DNA of 22,423 bases from JBGSYJ01 sp041748075 (GTDB lineage Bacteria; Acidobacteriota; Thermoanaerobaculia; Gp7-AA8): contig JBGTDX010000175.1 in NCBI GenBank assembly GCA_041748075.1, forward strand, positions 1 through 22,423. Direction: 5' to 3'. The position numbers were made by a program, and so were the translations under genes. Shown here one piece after another: positions 1-8,635 of the stretch. The stretch's first letter is position 1. Each line of letters begins with the position of its first letter. The notes under the pieces were generated by a model that did not search any database, was not told where the DNA came from, and saw nothing but the letters and a program-made list of their open reading frames with translations.

Positions 1-24
1 TCCGAACCGGGAGGGATGTAGAAA

Positions 25-110
25 CACGTCATCCTGAGCGAAGCGAAGGATCTCCTGAAGAGGATCGAGCATCGCAAGCAGAGATCCTTCGCTTCGCTCA
101 GGATGACGTG
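25..110. repeat. Perfect 30-bp inverted repeat (REP/MITE-like palindrome)
   Basis: The arms are 25-54 and 81-110 and are exact reverse complements, around a 26-nt spacer at 55-80. The core, CATCCTGAGCGAAGCGAAGG, recurs with the same layout at 22042-22126. The repeat is intergenic and non-coding. As RNA it would form a very stable long hairpin. Two copies with different loops and conserved arms point to a dispersed palindromic element rather than a gene-specific terminator; no T-tract follows. From memory, this core is common between genes in several high-GC phyla, but I could not check that. Confidence 0.9.
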
Positions 111-297
111 GCCTCGCTCAGCATGACACGGTGGTTCATCAACACTTCACCGGCGCCCCGCCATTCTCTTCGCTCGAGATGACACTGCGGGAGTTTTCAG
201 ACAGTCTCGCGCTCACCGTGATCATTTCTCGCCACAATGACCCTCCTGTTATTCGCCGAGCTCGAGATGACAAACCGGCGAGGCCCGGTCACATCCC
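111..297. repeat. Decayed copies of the palindrome's right arm; otherwise gene-free
   Basis: The right-arm string CTTCGCTCAGGATGAC reappears in degraded form at 112-128 (one internal change), 168-184 (TTCGCTCGAGATGACA), around 227-242 and at 251-271. These look like remnants of repeated or nested insertions of the same element. I see no coding frame with plausible composition here; the short open frames cross the repeats in several frames. No RNA gene was recognised. Confidence 0.5.
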
Positions 298-342
298 CCT
301 TGCCATGCGCGATCCGTCGCGGCAAAGTAGATCGTACACGTG
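298..342 (+). promoter_or_regulatory. Promoter-like segment before A1, repeated at 1856-1900
   Basis: TTGCCA at 300-305 and CAAAGT at 323-328 are separated by exactly 17 nt. The GTG of A1 lies 11 nt after the second hexamer. The 45-nt segment matches 1856-1900 at 38 positions, including both hexamers, the spacing and the ACACGTG at the start codon. The strong rpsL promoter in this window has TTGACA-17-TAAAGT, which supports reading CAAAGT as a -10 box. TTGCC/GGCAA is also an inverted repeat, so a protein-binding site is an alternative. No Shine-Dalgarno sequence fits between it and the GTG, suggesting a leaderless or near-leaderless transcript. Confidence 0.5.
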
Positions 343-1809
343 ACGCGATTCGATCATGCGATTTCCGGCACGGAGCCTGCCCGCGATCGCCGGATGCCGG
401 AATCGGCATTCCGTTGGAGCGTCCTGCTCCTGTTCATCGCACTCCTCGTGCTCGTGGCGTTCCATCACGAGCGATGGCGGGACGAGGCGGAAGCCTGGCT
501 GTTTGCGCGCGATGCCGATTACGTGACCATCATCGGCCGGGCCGGTTACGCCGGACACACGGCGCCCTGGTTTCTTCTTCTCGCAGCCCTGGCCAAAAGC
601 GGGGCTCCCTACGCGAGTATCGCCCTGCTGAATGGTCTATTCGCTGCAGGTGCTGCAGCCGTCGTTCTGTGGAAGGCGCCCTTCGCACGGATCACGAAGC
701 TGCTGTTCCTGTTTTCCTACTATCCCTTCTATGAGTATGGCGTCGTAGCCCGCCACTATGGCCTGACGATGCTCATGATGTTCGTGGTCGCGACACTCTT
801 TCCCAGGCGATCGGATCAGCCGATCCCTTATGCCGCCGCGATCTTCGTTCTGTCGAACATCAATGTTCAGGGCCTGTTCATCGGGTTCGCTCTGACCGGG
901 GCGCACTTCGTCGAAGTGCTGCGCAATCGCGCCGCATGGAAGCGGGAAGCCACCGGCATCGCCGTGATGGGGTCGGGGCTCCTGCTCGCGTGGCTGCAGC
1001 TGCGTTCCCCTCCCGACGCCGCGATCACCGGCTTCATGCGAATGTTCGAGCCCTGGAACGTTCCCATTGCGCTCGCCGACGCATTTTTCCCTCTGATCGG
1101 CCGCGGTTCGGCGTGGGCGGCGGTGGTCGGAGCAGTGCTGATACTGCTCGTGGCAATTCAGATCAGGCGCCACTTCGTTCCGTCCATGGTTCTCTGGGTT
1201 ACCCTCGCTCTGTTTGCCTACCTCTGGATATTCAAGTGGCCGGGGAGCGCCCGGCATCACGGGTTCGTTCTCCTCGTCGTCTTTTTCGTGCTGTGGATCG
1301 CGCGGAGCGAGCGATTGAAGATGAAGGGCGCGCTGCACGTCGCGGTGCAGACACTCCTTGCGGGAACCCTGATCTGCGCGACGCTGGCTGCCGCGCATAA
1401 GGCAACGCTCGATGTGAAGTTTCCGTTCTCCGGTTCGAAAGCGGCAGCGGAGTTCATCGAAACGAACGGGCTCGCCGGCTATCCGATCGCGGGACACTCC
1501 GCGCCGCGAGTCGCGGCGGTACTTCCGTACCTTCCCGGGCGGAAGCAGATATGGTTCGCAGGAATCGGCGAGTACGGGTCCTACCTGTTGTGGGACCAGG
1601 AGTTTCATCGAGGCCAGCAGATGACCTATCCGGAAGCAGTGTTCCGGGCGAAGCAGCACTTCGGAACGACGCCGTACCTTCTGCTTCTGGATGCCGGGAT
1701 GCCTGATCCGAAGCAGGAAGGATTCGAGCTGCTTTACGCATCGCCCGATCGGATCATCGGTTACCCGGACGAACGGTACTATCTGTACAGGCCCCTGCCG
1801 GCACGATGA
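340..1809 (+). CDS. Polytopic membrane protein A1, GT-C glycosyltransferase-like
   Basis: 489 aa from the GTG at 340. Residues 27-42 form the first membrane span. It is followed by an outside loop with an acidic motif, HHERWRDEAEAW (residues 42-53), the place where GT-C enzymes carry their catalytic acidic residues. Many hydrophobic segments follow up to about residue 360. A soluble tail of about 115 residues ends the protein, with conserved GHSAPRVAAVLPYLPG and WFAGIGEYGSYLLWDQEF. A2 (3612-5120) is its paralogue along the whole length, roughly two-thirds identical by eye over the first 120 aligned residues. The GTG is chosen because it fits the promoter spacing; an ATG at 394 is the alternative and would remove 18 residues. 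The GT-C fold is an inference; the sugar and acceptor are unknown. Confidence 0.8.
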   Translation: MTRFDHAISGTEPARDRRMPESAFRWSVLLLFIALLVLVAFHHERWRDEAEAWLFARDADYVTIIGRAGYAGHTAPWFLLLAALAKSGAPYASIALLNGLFAAGAAAVVLWKAPFARITKLLFLFSYYPFYEYGVVARHYGLTMLMMFVVATLFPRRSDQPIPYAAAIFVLSNINVQGLFIGFALTGAHFVEVLRNRAAWKREATGIAVMGSGLLLAWLQLRSPPDAAITGFMRMFEPWNVPIALADAFFPLIGRGSAWAAVVGAVLILLVAIQIRRHFVPSMVLWVTLALFAYLWIFKWPGSARHHGFVLLVVFFVLWIARSERLKMKGALHVAVQTLLAGTLICATLAAAHKATLDVKFPFSGSKAAAEFIETNGLAGYPIAGHSAPRVAAVLPYLPGRKQIWFAGIGEYGSYLLWDQEFHRGQQMTYPEAVFRAKQHFGTTPYLLLLDAGMPDPKQEGFELLYASPDRIIGYPDERYYLYRPLPAR

Positions 1810-1855
1810 GGCTTCCTGCTCCGGTTGGACGTCAGTCTTCGCAGAACGAGGTTGT

Positions 1856-1900
1856 CCTTGCCATGGGCGGATTGTCGCGGCAAAGTAGAACGCACACGTG
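1856..1900 (+). promoter_or_regulatory. Promoter-like segment before B1, second copy
   Basis: TTGCCA at 1858-1863, a 17-nt spacer, then CAAAGT at 1881-1886, with the B1 GTG at 1898. It is the same arrangement as at 298-342, with 38 of 45 positions identical. The changes are concentrated in the spacer, while both hexamers and the CACACGTG/TACACGTG start region are kept, as expected for a functional promoter. It sits in the A1-B1 gap, so B1 may be transcribed separately from A1. Confidence 0.5.
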
Positions 1901-3604
1901 CCGAAGGTTGACCAGGAGATGACGACGAATCCCCATGCGCCAGCCGAGGCGAGCGCGCCGCCTGCGCGAGCGGTCGAATACCTGCTGATCGCGCTTGCGT
2001 TCGCCCTTGTCGTACTCCTGGTCGATCCGCGCGGGGACATGCCCCTGAATGACGACTGGAACTTCGCGCTGGCGACGTGGGAGTTTGCGGATACCGGCGA
2101 GCTGCGCTTCGCGCGGCTGACGGGAATGAGCCTTCGAACCCAGGTGCTGTGGGGCGCGCTCTGGACAAGGGCGTTCGGCGCCTCATTCGAAGTGCTTCGT
2201 GCATCGACTCTGACGCTTGCACTGGGGACGCTGCTCCTGCTTTACAACCTCCTCGCGCGATTCGGTGTGGGCAGAAGCATTCGTTTCCTCGCAACGTTCG
2301 CGCTTCTTTTCCATCCGATCTTCTTCTGGTCCTCCTTCACTTTCATGACGCACATTCCCTTTCTCTTCCTCACGGTTTTCGCCTTCTGGTTTTACTCCGC
2401 CGGCGTCACGGAAGACCGCAGCTGGATGGTAGGGCTCGGCTCACTCGCCGTCGTCGCGTCATTCTTCATCAGGCAGACGGGGGTGGCGACGGCGCTTGCT
2501 GCAGTCGTCGCGATCTGGTTCGCCGGGCGGCAGCGGCGCGCGATGCACCTTGGGCTCGCCCTGGCGCCCATCGTCCTGTTCGTCGTGCTGTGGTTTGGAA
2601 CCGAGTGGCTCCTCGGATACCGCGAGCAGATGAGCCAGCATGTCGGGCACCTGGACGGAGGTCTCGGGTCGGTCTTCCTGAATCTTTCCGGACTGGTCAT
2701 CTCACACACGGTGATGAACCTGCTGTTCAGCGCGGTCTTCTTCGCGCCCCTGGTGCTCCTCGCAATGCCGCGGCTGAGTGAGCTTCGCAGGGCGCTGCCT
2801 CCGCTGCTTCTGGCCGCAATCCCCGTCGCCTGGGTCGTCTCGGGAGCCATCGCCCTGGGGCAGGCGATCCCGGGAAGGCGGAGGGAAGACATCTTCGGCA
2901 ATCTCAGGCTCGGTCCACAGACCCTGCGGGATCACTGGGTGTTCAACTATGCGTACCCGCTGCATCTGCCGTCGATTTTCCGGAGCGTGTTCACGGTTCT
3001 CGCGGCGGTTCTCGCGCTCGTGCTCGTTTATCAGTTGTACCTGGCGTGGAAACGATGCGAGCCGGGGAACGAGCGTCGCCGCTTCGTTTCGAGGTTTGCC
3101 GTGATCAGTGCGATCAGCGGGACGCTGATCCTCACGGCTTCGTCGATCTACTTCGATCGTTACAGTCTCGACGGGCTCTGGCCCGTGGCCGTCGCGCTCG
3201 TGCTCTGCCTCCGTCCGACGAAGCGGAACGTTCGGATGGCGACCGTTGCGCTTCTGGTGCTGGCTGTCTTCTGCATAGGAGCGATGTCGGAGTACCTCTC
3301 GTGGAACCGGGCGCGATGGCAGGCACTCGCCTGGCTGCATGCCCGGGGAGTGACGCTGGAACAGATGGATGGGGGATACGAGATCAACCAGTATCTGCTG
3401 GGCGGCTACGATGGTGAGATCAATCTCGAGAAGGCGGGGATGTCGGTCGTCGACGACCTCTACATCATTTCCCTGACCGACGTGCGCGACTACCGGACGC
3501 TCACGACGTTCCCCTACCGCGCGCCCCTGAGCTTCGGCACGCGCAACCTGTATGTGCAGGAGCGGATAGGGAGAGGCTTCGTGCACGACTTCGATCTGGA
3601 CTGA
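1898..3604 (+). CDS. Polytopic membrane protein B1, GT-C glycosyltransferase-like
   Basis: 568 aa from the GTG at 1898. A hydrophilic N-terminus rich in Ala and Pro is followed by a first span at about residues 27-42, then MPLNDDWNFALATWEF (48-63), whose NDDW resembles the acidic first-loop motif of GT-C enzymes. Further shared motifs with B2 are TQVLWGALWT, FEVLRASTL, SSFTFMTH and SFFIRQTG. The C-terminal ~80 residues are soluble, with GGYEINQYLLGG and GMSVVDD. An in-frame ATG at 1919 is preceded by AGGAG with no spacing, too close for a normal ribosome site, so the GTG next to the promoter is preferred. B2 (5151-6869) is the full-length paralogue. Substrate unknown. Confidence 0.8.
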   Translation: MPKVDQEMTTNPHAPAEASAPPARAVEYLLIALAFALVVLLVDPRGDMPLNDDWNFALATWEFADTGELRFARLTGMSLRTQVLWGALWTRAFGASFEVLRASTLTLALGTLLLLYNLLARFGVGRSIRFLATFALLFHPIFFWSSFTFMTHIPFLFLTVFAFWFYSAGVTEDRSWMVGLGSLAVVASFFIRQTGVATALAAVVAIWFAGRQRRAMHLGLALAPIVLFVVLWFGTEWLLGYREQMSQHVGHLDGGLGSVFLNLSGLVISHTVMNLLFSAVFFAPLVLLAMPRLSELRRALPPLLLAAIPVAWVVSGAIALGQAIPGRRREDIFGNLRLGPQTLRDHWVFNYAYPLHLPSIFRSVFTVLAAVLALVLVYQLYLAWKRCEPGNERRRFVSRFAVISAISGTLILTASSIYFDRYSLDGLWPVAVALVLCLRPTKRNVRMATVALLVLAVFCIGAMSEYLSWNRARWQALAWLHARGVTLEQMDGGYEINQYLLGGYDGEINLEKAGMSVVDDLYIISLTDVRDYRTLTTFPYRAPLSFGTRNLYVQERIGRGFVHDFDLD

Positions 3605-3611
3605 GTATGAA

Positions 3612-5120
3612 ATGAGTGCAGCGAATTCAAAGAGAGCGGTGCAAACGCCTGAAGGTATCTCGACGAAAAAGACGCCCCGGATTTCGGAGGCCGCCTTCAA
3701 CTCTACTGTTCTACTGCTCTACATAGCAGTCCTCCTTGTGACATCGTTCCATCATGAGCGGTGGAGAGATGAGGCCGACACGTGGCTGTTCGTGCGTGAC
3801 GCCGATTACGCGACCATTGTGAGCCGGGGTGGGTACACGGGGCAAATGGCACCCTGGTATCTTCTTCTGGCACCTCTGGCCAAGAACGGCGCACCGTACT
3901 GGAGTATCGCTGTCCTGAATGGTCTGTTTGCTGTTGCAGCAGTAGGCCTCTTTGTATGGAAAGCTCCCTTCGAACGCATCACGCGGCTCCTGTTCTCATT
4001 CTCTTATTTTCCGCTCTATGAGTACGGCGTAATCGCGCGAACGTATGCGTTCTCAATGTTCATGCTGTTCGTCGTTGCGACGATCTTTCCACGACGGAGA
4101 GAGCGCCCGCTTTGGTACGCCTCCGCCGTCTGTCTCCTGTCGAATCTGAATGTTCAGGGGTTGTTCATCGCAGTATCGCTGACGATCAGTTACGTTATGG
4201 AGGCGCGAAGGACATGGCGGCGAGAGATTCTGGCTGCACTCGTTATGGCCTCGGGGCTGATCCTCGCTTATTCTCAACTTCGGACACCCAGAGACGCTCT
4301 GATCACAGGAATTGTCCGAATGGTCGAGCCGTCAGTGATTCCTCGGGCTTTTACTAATGCGTTCCTTCCATCGATTGGAACCGCTCCGGCGCTGGCACCC
4401 TTGATCGCAGGTCTCCTGGTTTTGCTCGTGGCCATTCGAGTGCGTCGTCTGATGGTGCCGGCAACGGTACTGGGGATTTCTTTCGTGTTGTTTACCTATC
4501 TATTTGTATTCAAATGGCCAGGGAGCCCCCGCCATCATGGTTTTGTCTTCCTTATCATTATTTTTGTTCTATGGCTGGCTAGGTCTCTGGAATCCCGATC
4601 CCGATCACCCTTGAATTTGCCCATTCGGGCTCTTCTCATCGGAACTCTCGCCTGGTCGACTGCTTTTTCGTTTTACAAGGTGGCGATGGATATCCGTCTG
4701 CCTTTTTCTGGTTCGAAAGCTGTGGCCGCTTTCATCCAGCGTGAAGGTCTCACTGAGCTCCCGATTGCCGGACATCGCGCCCCTCATGCAGCGGCGGTTC
4801 TCCCTTACCTGCCCGGCCCGAAACGAATGTGGTTCGCTGGAATAGGTGAGTATGGTTCGTACCTGCTGTGGGACCAGGAGTTCTTTCTTGGCGATCAGGT
4901 TTCGCATGCAGATGCGGTTTCTCGAACCAGAGAACATTTCGGAGAGCACCCTCACCTGATTATTCTGAATGTCATGATGCGCGGCCCCAACCGACGGAAA
5001 TATGAGTTGATTTACTCCTCTCCTGATCTGAGTGTCGGATACGACGAAGAATATTATCTATATCAATATCCCGCCAGGCCTTTCTCGCACGGCAGAATTT
5101 ATCAGAATGGTGTGGAGTAA
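3612..5120 (+). CDS. Polytopic membrane protein A2, paralogue of A1
   Basis: 502 aa, starting 7 nt after the B1 stop, with no clear Shine-Dalgarno sequence. The order of features copies A1: first span at about residues 32-46, HHERWRDEADTW (47-58), VLNGLF, WKAPFERIT, EYGVIAR, VATIFPRR, NVQGLFIA, FKWPGSPRHHG, and a soluble tail with GHRAPHAAAVLPYLPG and WFAGIGEYGSYLLWDQEF. Only the first 25 or so residues differ entirely. The DNA reads visibly less GC-rich than A1 (for example 4501-4720), so the two copies do not share a composition. No copy of the A1/B1 promoter segment precedes it, so it probably depends on transcription from upstream. Function inferred as for A1. Confidence 0.8.
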   Translation: MSAANSKRAVQTPEGISTKKTPRISEAAFNSTVLLLYIAVLLVTSFHHERWRDEADTWLFVRDADYATIVSRGGYTGQMAPWYLLLAPLAKNGAPYWSIAVLNGLFAVAAVGLFVWKAPFERITRLLFSFSYFPLYEYGVIARTYAFSMFMLFVVATIFPRRRERPLWYASAVCLLSNLNVQGLFIAVSLTISYVMEARRTWRREILAALVMASGLILAYSQLRTPRDALITGIVRMVEPSVIPRAFTNAFLPSIGTAPALAPLIAGLLVLLVAIRVRRLMVPATVLGISFVLFTYLFVFKWPGSPRHHGFVFLIIIFVLWLARSLESRSRSPLNLPIRALLIGTLAWSTAFSFYKVAMDIRLPFSGSKAVAAFIQREGLTELPIAGHRAPHAAAVLPYLPGPKRMWFAGIGEYGSYLLWDQEFFLGDQVSHADAVSRTREHFGEHPHLIILNVMMRGPNRRKYELIYSSPDLSVGYDEEYYLYQYPARPFSHGRIYQNGVE

Positions 5121-5150
5121 CCTCATTGATTGCCCTAGGACTCGCGGTGT

Positions 5151-6869
5151 GTGAAGCTCATGAGTGATCACCTCAGGGATGAGCCGATGCGAAAGACGAG
5201 CGATGGGCCTCGCTGGCTACCGCTGTCGATCATCACGGGAGTTTTTGCGCTTGCCGTAGTCGTCGTGCAGCCGTTCGGTGATTTTCCTCTCAACGACGAT
5301 TGGGGATTCGCAATGGCTGCCTGGCATTTCGCCGAGACGGGTGAATTCGCATTTGCCCGTATGACGGCGATGACCCTGCGCCTTCAGGTGCTGTGGGGCG
5401 CGCTATGGACGGTGTTGCTCTGGCCAGACTTCGAAGTTCTGCGGGCCTCAACGCTCGTCCTTGCTCTGGTGACGTTGATCACGGCTCATGAAATGCTCAA
5501 AGAGGCTAATGTAGCGTTGAGGCTGCGGGTACTTGCCGTATTGGCACTTCTGTTCCACCCGGTGTTCTTTCTGAACTCCTTTACGTTCATGACGCACGTG
5601 CCTTTCGTCTGTGTATCGATGCTCGCACTCTATTTTTTCTTCCGGGGCTTGGCGGAAGATCGTATGTCTCTCTTTCTTGTCGGGTCGCTTGCGGTGGTCG
5701 GCTCGTTTTTCATCAGGCAGACAGGCATCGCGAATGCGGTTCCACCTCTGATGGCTCTTGTCTTCGCTCGGTCCAGTCTGTCACGCCATTGGAAGCGATA
5801 TCTGATCGTCATAACCTCGGTCATCGGGATGTTCGTGCTTTTATTCTTTGCAACTGACGCATTGGTTGGCTATCCCGGAATCATAGACGCCCACTATGAG
5901 GTGTGGGACGGCTCGGCCCGTGAGGTGATCTGGAGGCTCGCTGAAATACCGGCAAGGTGGACGACTTACACTTTCATCTACGCGGCGCTCTTCCTCTTGC
6001 CTCTGATGATTCCTCTCATCCGTGGATGGCGCCAGCTGACGCGGCGGGAGACTCTGATGCTTGGAATCGTCCTGCTCCCTTTTGCTCAAGTAACGACTGA
6101 ACTTCATAGGCTGGGCCGGCCTTTACCGTTTACTGGAGAGGCAAATGTCATTTCGAATTTTGCGATGGGGCCCCTGACGCTGCGAGACACATGGGTCTTC
6201 GGGTATCAATACCCGCTTCATCTTCCTGACTGGACCCTTGCGCTGTTGAACTATACCGGCGGACTGCTGGGGGCTTTTCTTCTGTTCCATGTACTGCGTG
6301 CCTGGTGGAACAATCGAAGAGTGGTCGGGAAGCGCGAGTTGCTAATGCACCTGTCGGCGGTGCAGTGTCTTGTCGCGACTGCTCTTCTCGGCGTATCAGG
6401 ACTCTATTACGACCGCTATGTTATCGATGCATCCTGGGCGCTTGTCTTTCTATTGGCGCTGGCTGGCGACTGGTCGAAGCGGTGGACTCAGCTCATAGCG
6501 GTTTCCCTGTTGGTTCCGCTGGCGATGTTCGCTCTGTTTGGGGTACGGGAGTACTTCGAGTGGAACAGGGCGCGCTGGATTGCGTTCGACTACCTGACCG
6601 GACGTGGAGTCCGACTCGAGCAGATGGACGGTGGGTACGAAATCAATCAGTACCTATTGGGGGGATGGGACGGCGAGATTCAACTGAACCTAGTCGGTAT
6701 GTCGGTCGTTGATGATGAATTCATTCTCTCCTTCAACGAAGTTCGCGGCTACAGAACGCTGAAAGCCTTTCCGTACGAAGGCTTCATGGGCTTGCGTCGG
6801 GGTGCAATCTACGCGCAGGAGCGCGAGGAGGGGTTCCACGCGGCTTCCAGACCGGGGGTGCAGCCATGA
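5151..6869 (+). CDS. Polytopic membrane protein B2, paralogue of B1
   Basis: 572 aa from a GTG at 5151; in-frame ATGs at 5160 and 5187 are alternatives, and none has a convincing ribosome site. NDDW lies at residues 48-51, followed by LQVLWGALWT, FEVLRASTL, NSFTFMTH, SFFIRQTG and YPLHLP, in the same order as B1. The soluble tail keeps LEQMDGGYEINQYLLGG, GMSVVDD and YRTL. The 30-nt A2-B2 gap lacks the promoter segment seen before B1. Its last codons overlap the next gene as ATGA (6866-6869), implying translational coupling. That A and B were duplicated together and kept in order suggests the two products work together. Confidence 0.8.
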   Translation: MKLMSDHLRDEPMRKTSDGPRWLPLSIITGVFALAVVVVQPFGDFPLNDDWGFAMAAWHFAETGEFAFARMTAMTLRLQVLWGALWTVLLWPDFEVLRASTLVLALVTLITAHEMLKEANVALRLRVLAVLALLFHPVFFLNSFTFMTHVPFVCVSMLALYFFFRGLAEDRMSLFLVGSLAVVGSFFIRQTGIANAVPPLMALVFARSSLSRHWKRYLIVITSVIGMFVLLFFATDALVGYPGIIDAHYEVWDGSAREVIWRLAEIPARWTTYTFIYAALFLLPLMIPLIRGWRQLTRRETLMLGIVLLPFAQVTTELHRLGRPLPFTGEANVISNFAMGPLTLRDTWVFGYQYPLHLPDWTLALLNYTGGLLGAFLLFHVLRAWWNNRRVVGKRELLMHLSAVQCLVATALLGVSGLYYDRYVIDASWALVFLLALAGDWSKRWTQLIAVSLLVPLAMFALFGVREYFEWNRARWIAFDYLTGRGVRLEQMDGGYEINQYLLGGWDGEIQLNLVGMSVVDDEFILSFNEVRGYRTLKAFPYEGFMGLRRGAIYAQEREEGFHAASRPGVQP

Positions 6870-8635
6870 GGGAAACGAGTGAAAGCCTTCCGAGCCCATA
6901 CTCCGTATCCGAATGTCGTTTGGATGCGCAGGACCCTACGCAGCGGGAGAGGGAAATAGAGCACCTGAATGAAGACGTCCCATCCGAGGGCCTCGGTTTC
7001 AAACTCTTCGTGTTTCGACGCGGCGCATTGGTTGGGGTGGTTGTCGCATTCGTCCTTCTTCAACTTCCATTCCTGACCGGCGCGATTCGGATCGACGAGC
7101 CGAACATTCTGGAGATCGCCCGGCAGATCTCCAGAGAGCCTCTGGATCCCTATGGGTTTTCGATCAACTGGCTCGGCTGGTCTCAGCCCGCGTGGGAGGT
7201 TCTGGCGAATCCGCCACTCGTTCCGGCCTGGCTCGCCATCGCCGGCAGTCTGACGAACTGGAGCGAATCCTGGCTCCGGCTCTCCATGCTGCCCTTCGCA
7301 TGTCTCGCGCTCGTCAGCTTCGCCGGAATCGCGCGGAGATTCGAGATCGCGCCCCCCGTCGCGGCAGTCCTTCTCGCCTGTACACCCGCGTTCTTTTTAT
7401 CTGCGCATCTGCTCATGCCCGATGTCGCGATGCTTGCGCTCTTTCTTGCCGGGGTCTGGGGCGCACTCCGCGCTGAAGAGGGCAGTCGTGCAGGTCTCGC
7501 AGCCGGAGCAGCCGCAGCGTTCCTCACCCCTCTCGCCAAGTACAACGGAATCGCACTCATTCCGGTGCTCGCTTGGCTCGCGATCAGCGCTTCTCCGGAG
7601 GCACGACGCCGGCTTTTCCTGCTGTCGCTGATGCCGGCCGCAGGCCTCGGAGTGTGGAGTGTGTTCGGATGGCTGCAGTACGGCGAGCCGCACGTTCTGG
7701 CAGTAACCTCGCATTCGGGTGGCGTCATCTTATCCACGGCGTCGTTTGCGGCGATCACTTACATTGGCACGGTGCTCGTGCCGTGGATTTGTCTGGCGGT
7801 TCGGATACCTCATGTTCCTTTGAAGCTGGATATCGCTTTCTCATTGCTGATGGCGCTGGGGGTCTATGCGAAGGCGTACTCGATGTACTACCCGTTAGTC
7901 CCGTCGATCTTGTTCGCGGTCGGCGCGACGCTCGGTCTGAGAGTGCTTGTGGGACTGCTCTCCCGCACACTCGTGGAGCCAGGCGAGCGGCGGAACCTTC
8001 TGCTTTTGGTCTGGATTGCCGGGCCAATCGTATTGATGTTCCGTCTGGATTTTGCGGCGACACGCTATCTTTTGGCCGTGACCCCGGCAGCTATTCTTTT
8101 TCTTGCTCCCAGAGTGTTGGCGGGGCGTCACCGTTTGATTGTTCCGGTCCTTGTCCTGAATCTTCTCCTCTGTGTCGCAATCGCCATCGGGGATTTGAAG
8201 ATTGCCGAGCTGTCGCGTTCCTTTGTAGATGAGCGAGTCACGGAGCTTCGTCGGGAGACCGGTGGACAGATCTATTTCGATGGGCACTGGGGATTCCAGC
8301 ATTACGCGACTCAAGCCGGCGCGACGCTCATCGATAAATGGAAACGTCCACCCATGCAAGCTGGTGATGTATGGATTATTGTCAGAAACGCGTCTCCATC
8401 GTATAAGTCGATTCACGGCAAATCGGCTCCGCTGAGGTTGACCGTGGAGCGCGTATCACCAGATTGGCCGGTCCGCACGCTCGACTACTCGTGTCGCGCA
8501 AACTTCTACGCGACAGGAATTCCGATCTCGACACGCGACATGTATCTCCCCTTCGGATTTGCCACCGGTACCTCCGAACGGTTCGATATCTACGTAGCGG
8601 AAGGACCGACCGAAGTGCGAGGTATCCTTCCATAG
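6866..8635 (+). CDS. GT39/ArnT-like polytopic glycosyltransferase (PMT superfamily)
   Basis: 589 aa, with its start overlapping the B2 stop. Residues 1-45 are hydrophilic and charged (cytoplasmic). A first span at about 53-71 leads into AIRIDEPNILEIARQI, where the DEP at 77-79 matches the Asp-Glu motif of the dolichyl-phosphate-mannose-protein mannosyltransferase superfamily. SREPLDPYGF and NPPLVPAWLA follow, both typical of GT39-type proteins. Many spans follow, then a soluble C-terminal region from about residue 430, including YFDGHWGFQHYA. Enzymes of this superfamily take a sugar from a polyprenyl-phosphate donor on the outer face of the membrane. This is the most recognisable GT-C member in the window. 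The acceptor cannot be told from sequence. Confidence 0.8.
   Translation: MRETSESLPSPYSVSECRLDAQDPTQREREIEHLNEDVPSEGLGFKLFVFRRGALVGVVVAFVLLQLPFLTGAIRIDEPNILEIARQISREPLDPYGFSINWLGWSQPAWEVLANPPLVPAWLAIAGSLTNWSESWLRLSMLPFACLALVSFAGIARRFEIAPPVAAVLLACTPAFFLSAHLLMPDVAMLALFLAGVWGALRAEEGSRAGLAAGAAAAFLTPLAKYNGIALIPVLAWLAISASPEARRRLFLLSLMPAAGLGVWSVFGWLQYGEPHVLAVTSHSGGVILSTASFAAITYIGTVLVPWICLAVRIPHVPLKLDIAFSLLMALGVYAKAYSMYYPLVPSILFAVGATLGLRVLVGLLSRTLVEPGERRNLLLLVWIAGPIVLMFRLDFAATRYLLAVTPAAILFLAPRVLAGRHRLIVPVLVLNLLLCVAIAIGDLKIAELSRSFVDERVTELRRETGGQIYFDGHWGFQHYATQAGATLIDKWKRPPMQAGDVWIIVRNASPSYKSIHGKSAPLRLTVERVSPDWPVRTLDYSCRANFYATGIPISTRDMYLPFGFATGTSERFDIYVAEGPTEVRGILP

Noticed and set aside
1..339. CRISPR array suspected from repeated motifs
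   Set aside because: The motifs are arms of a palindrome with irregular decay and spacing, without equal spacers, and no cas gene is near.
131..734. Small overlapping frames before and inside A1
   Set aside because: They run across repeats and the A1 gene in other frames, with no ribosome site or domain.
637..2040. Long 467-codon frame on the minus strand opposite A1
   Set aside because: It lies opposite a clearly conserved gene, is rich in Arg, Gln and Glu as expected of a reverse-frame shadow, and shows no domain.
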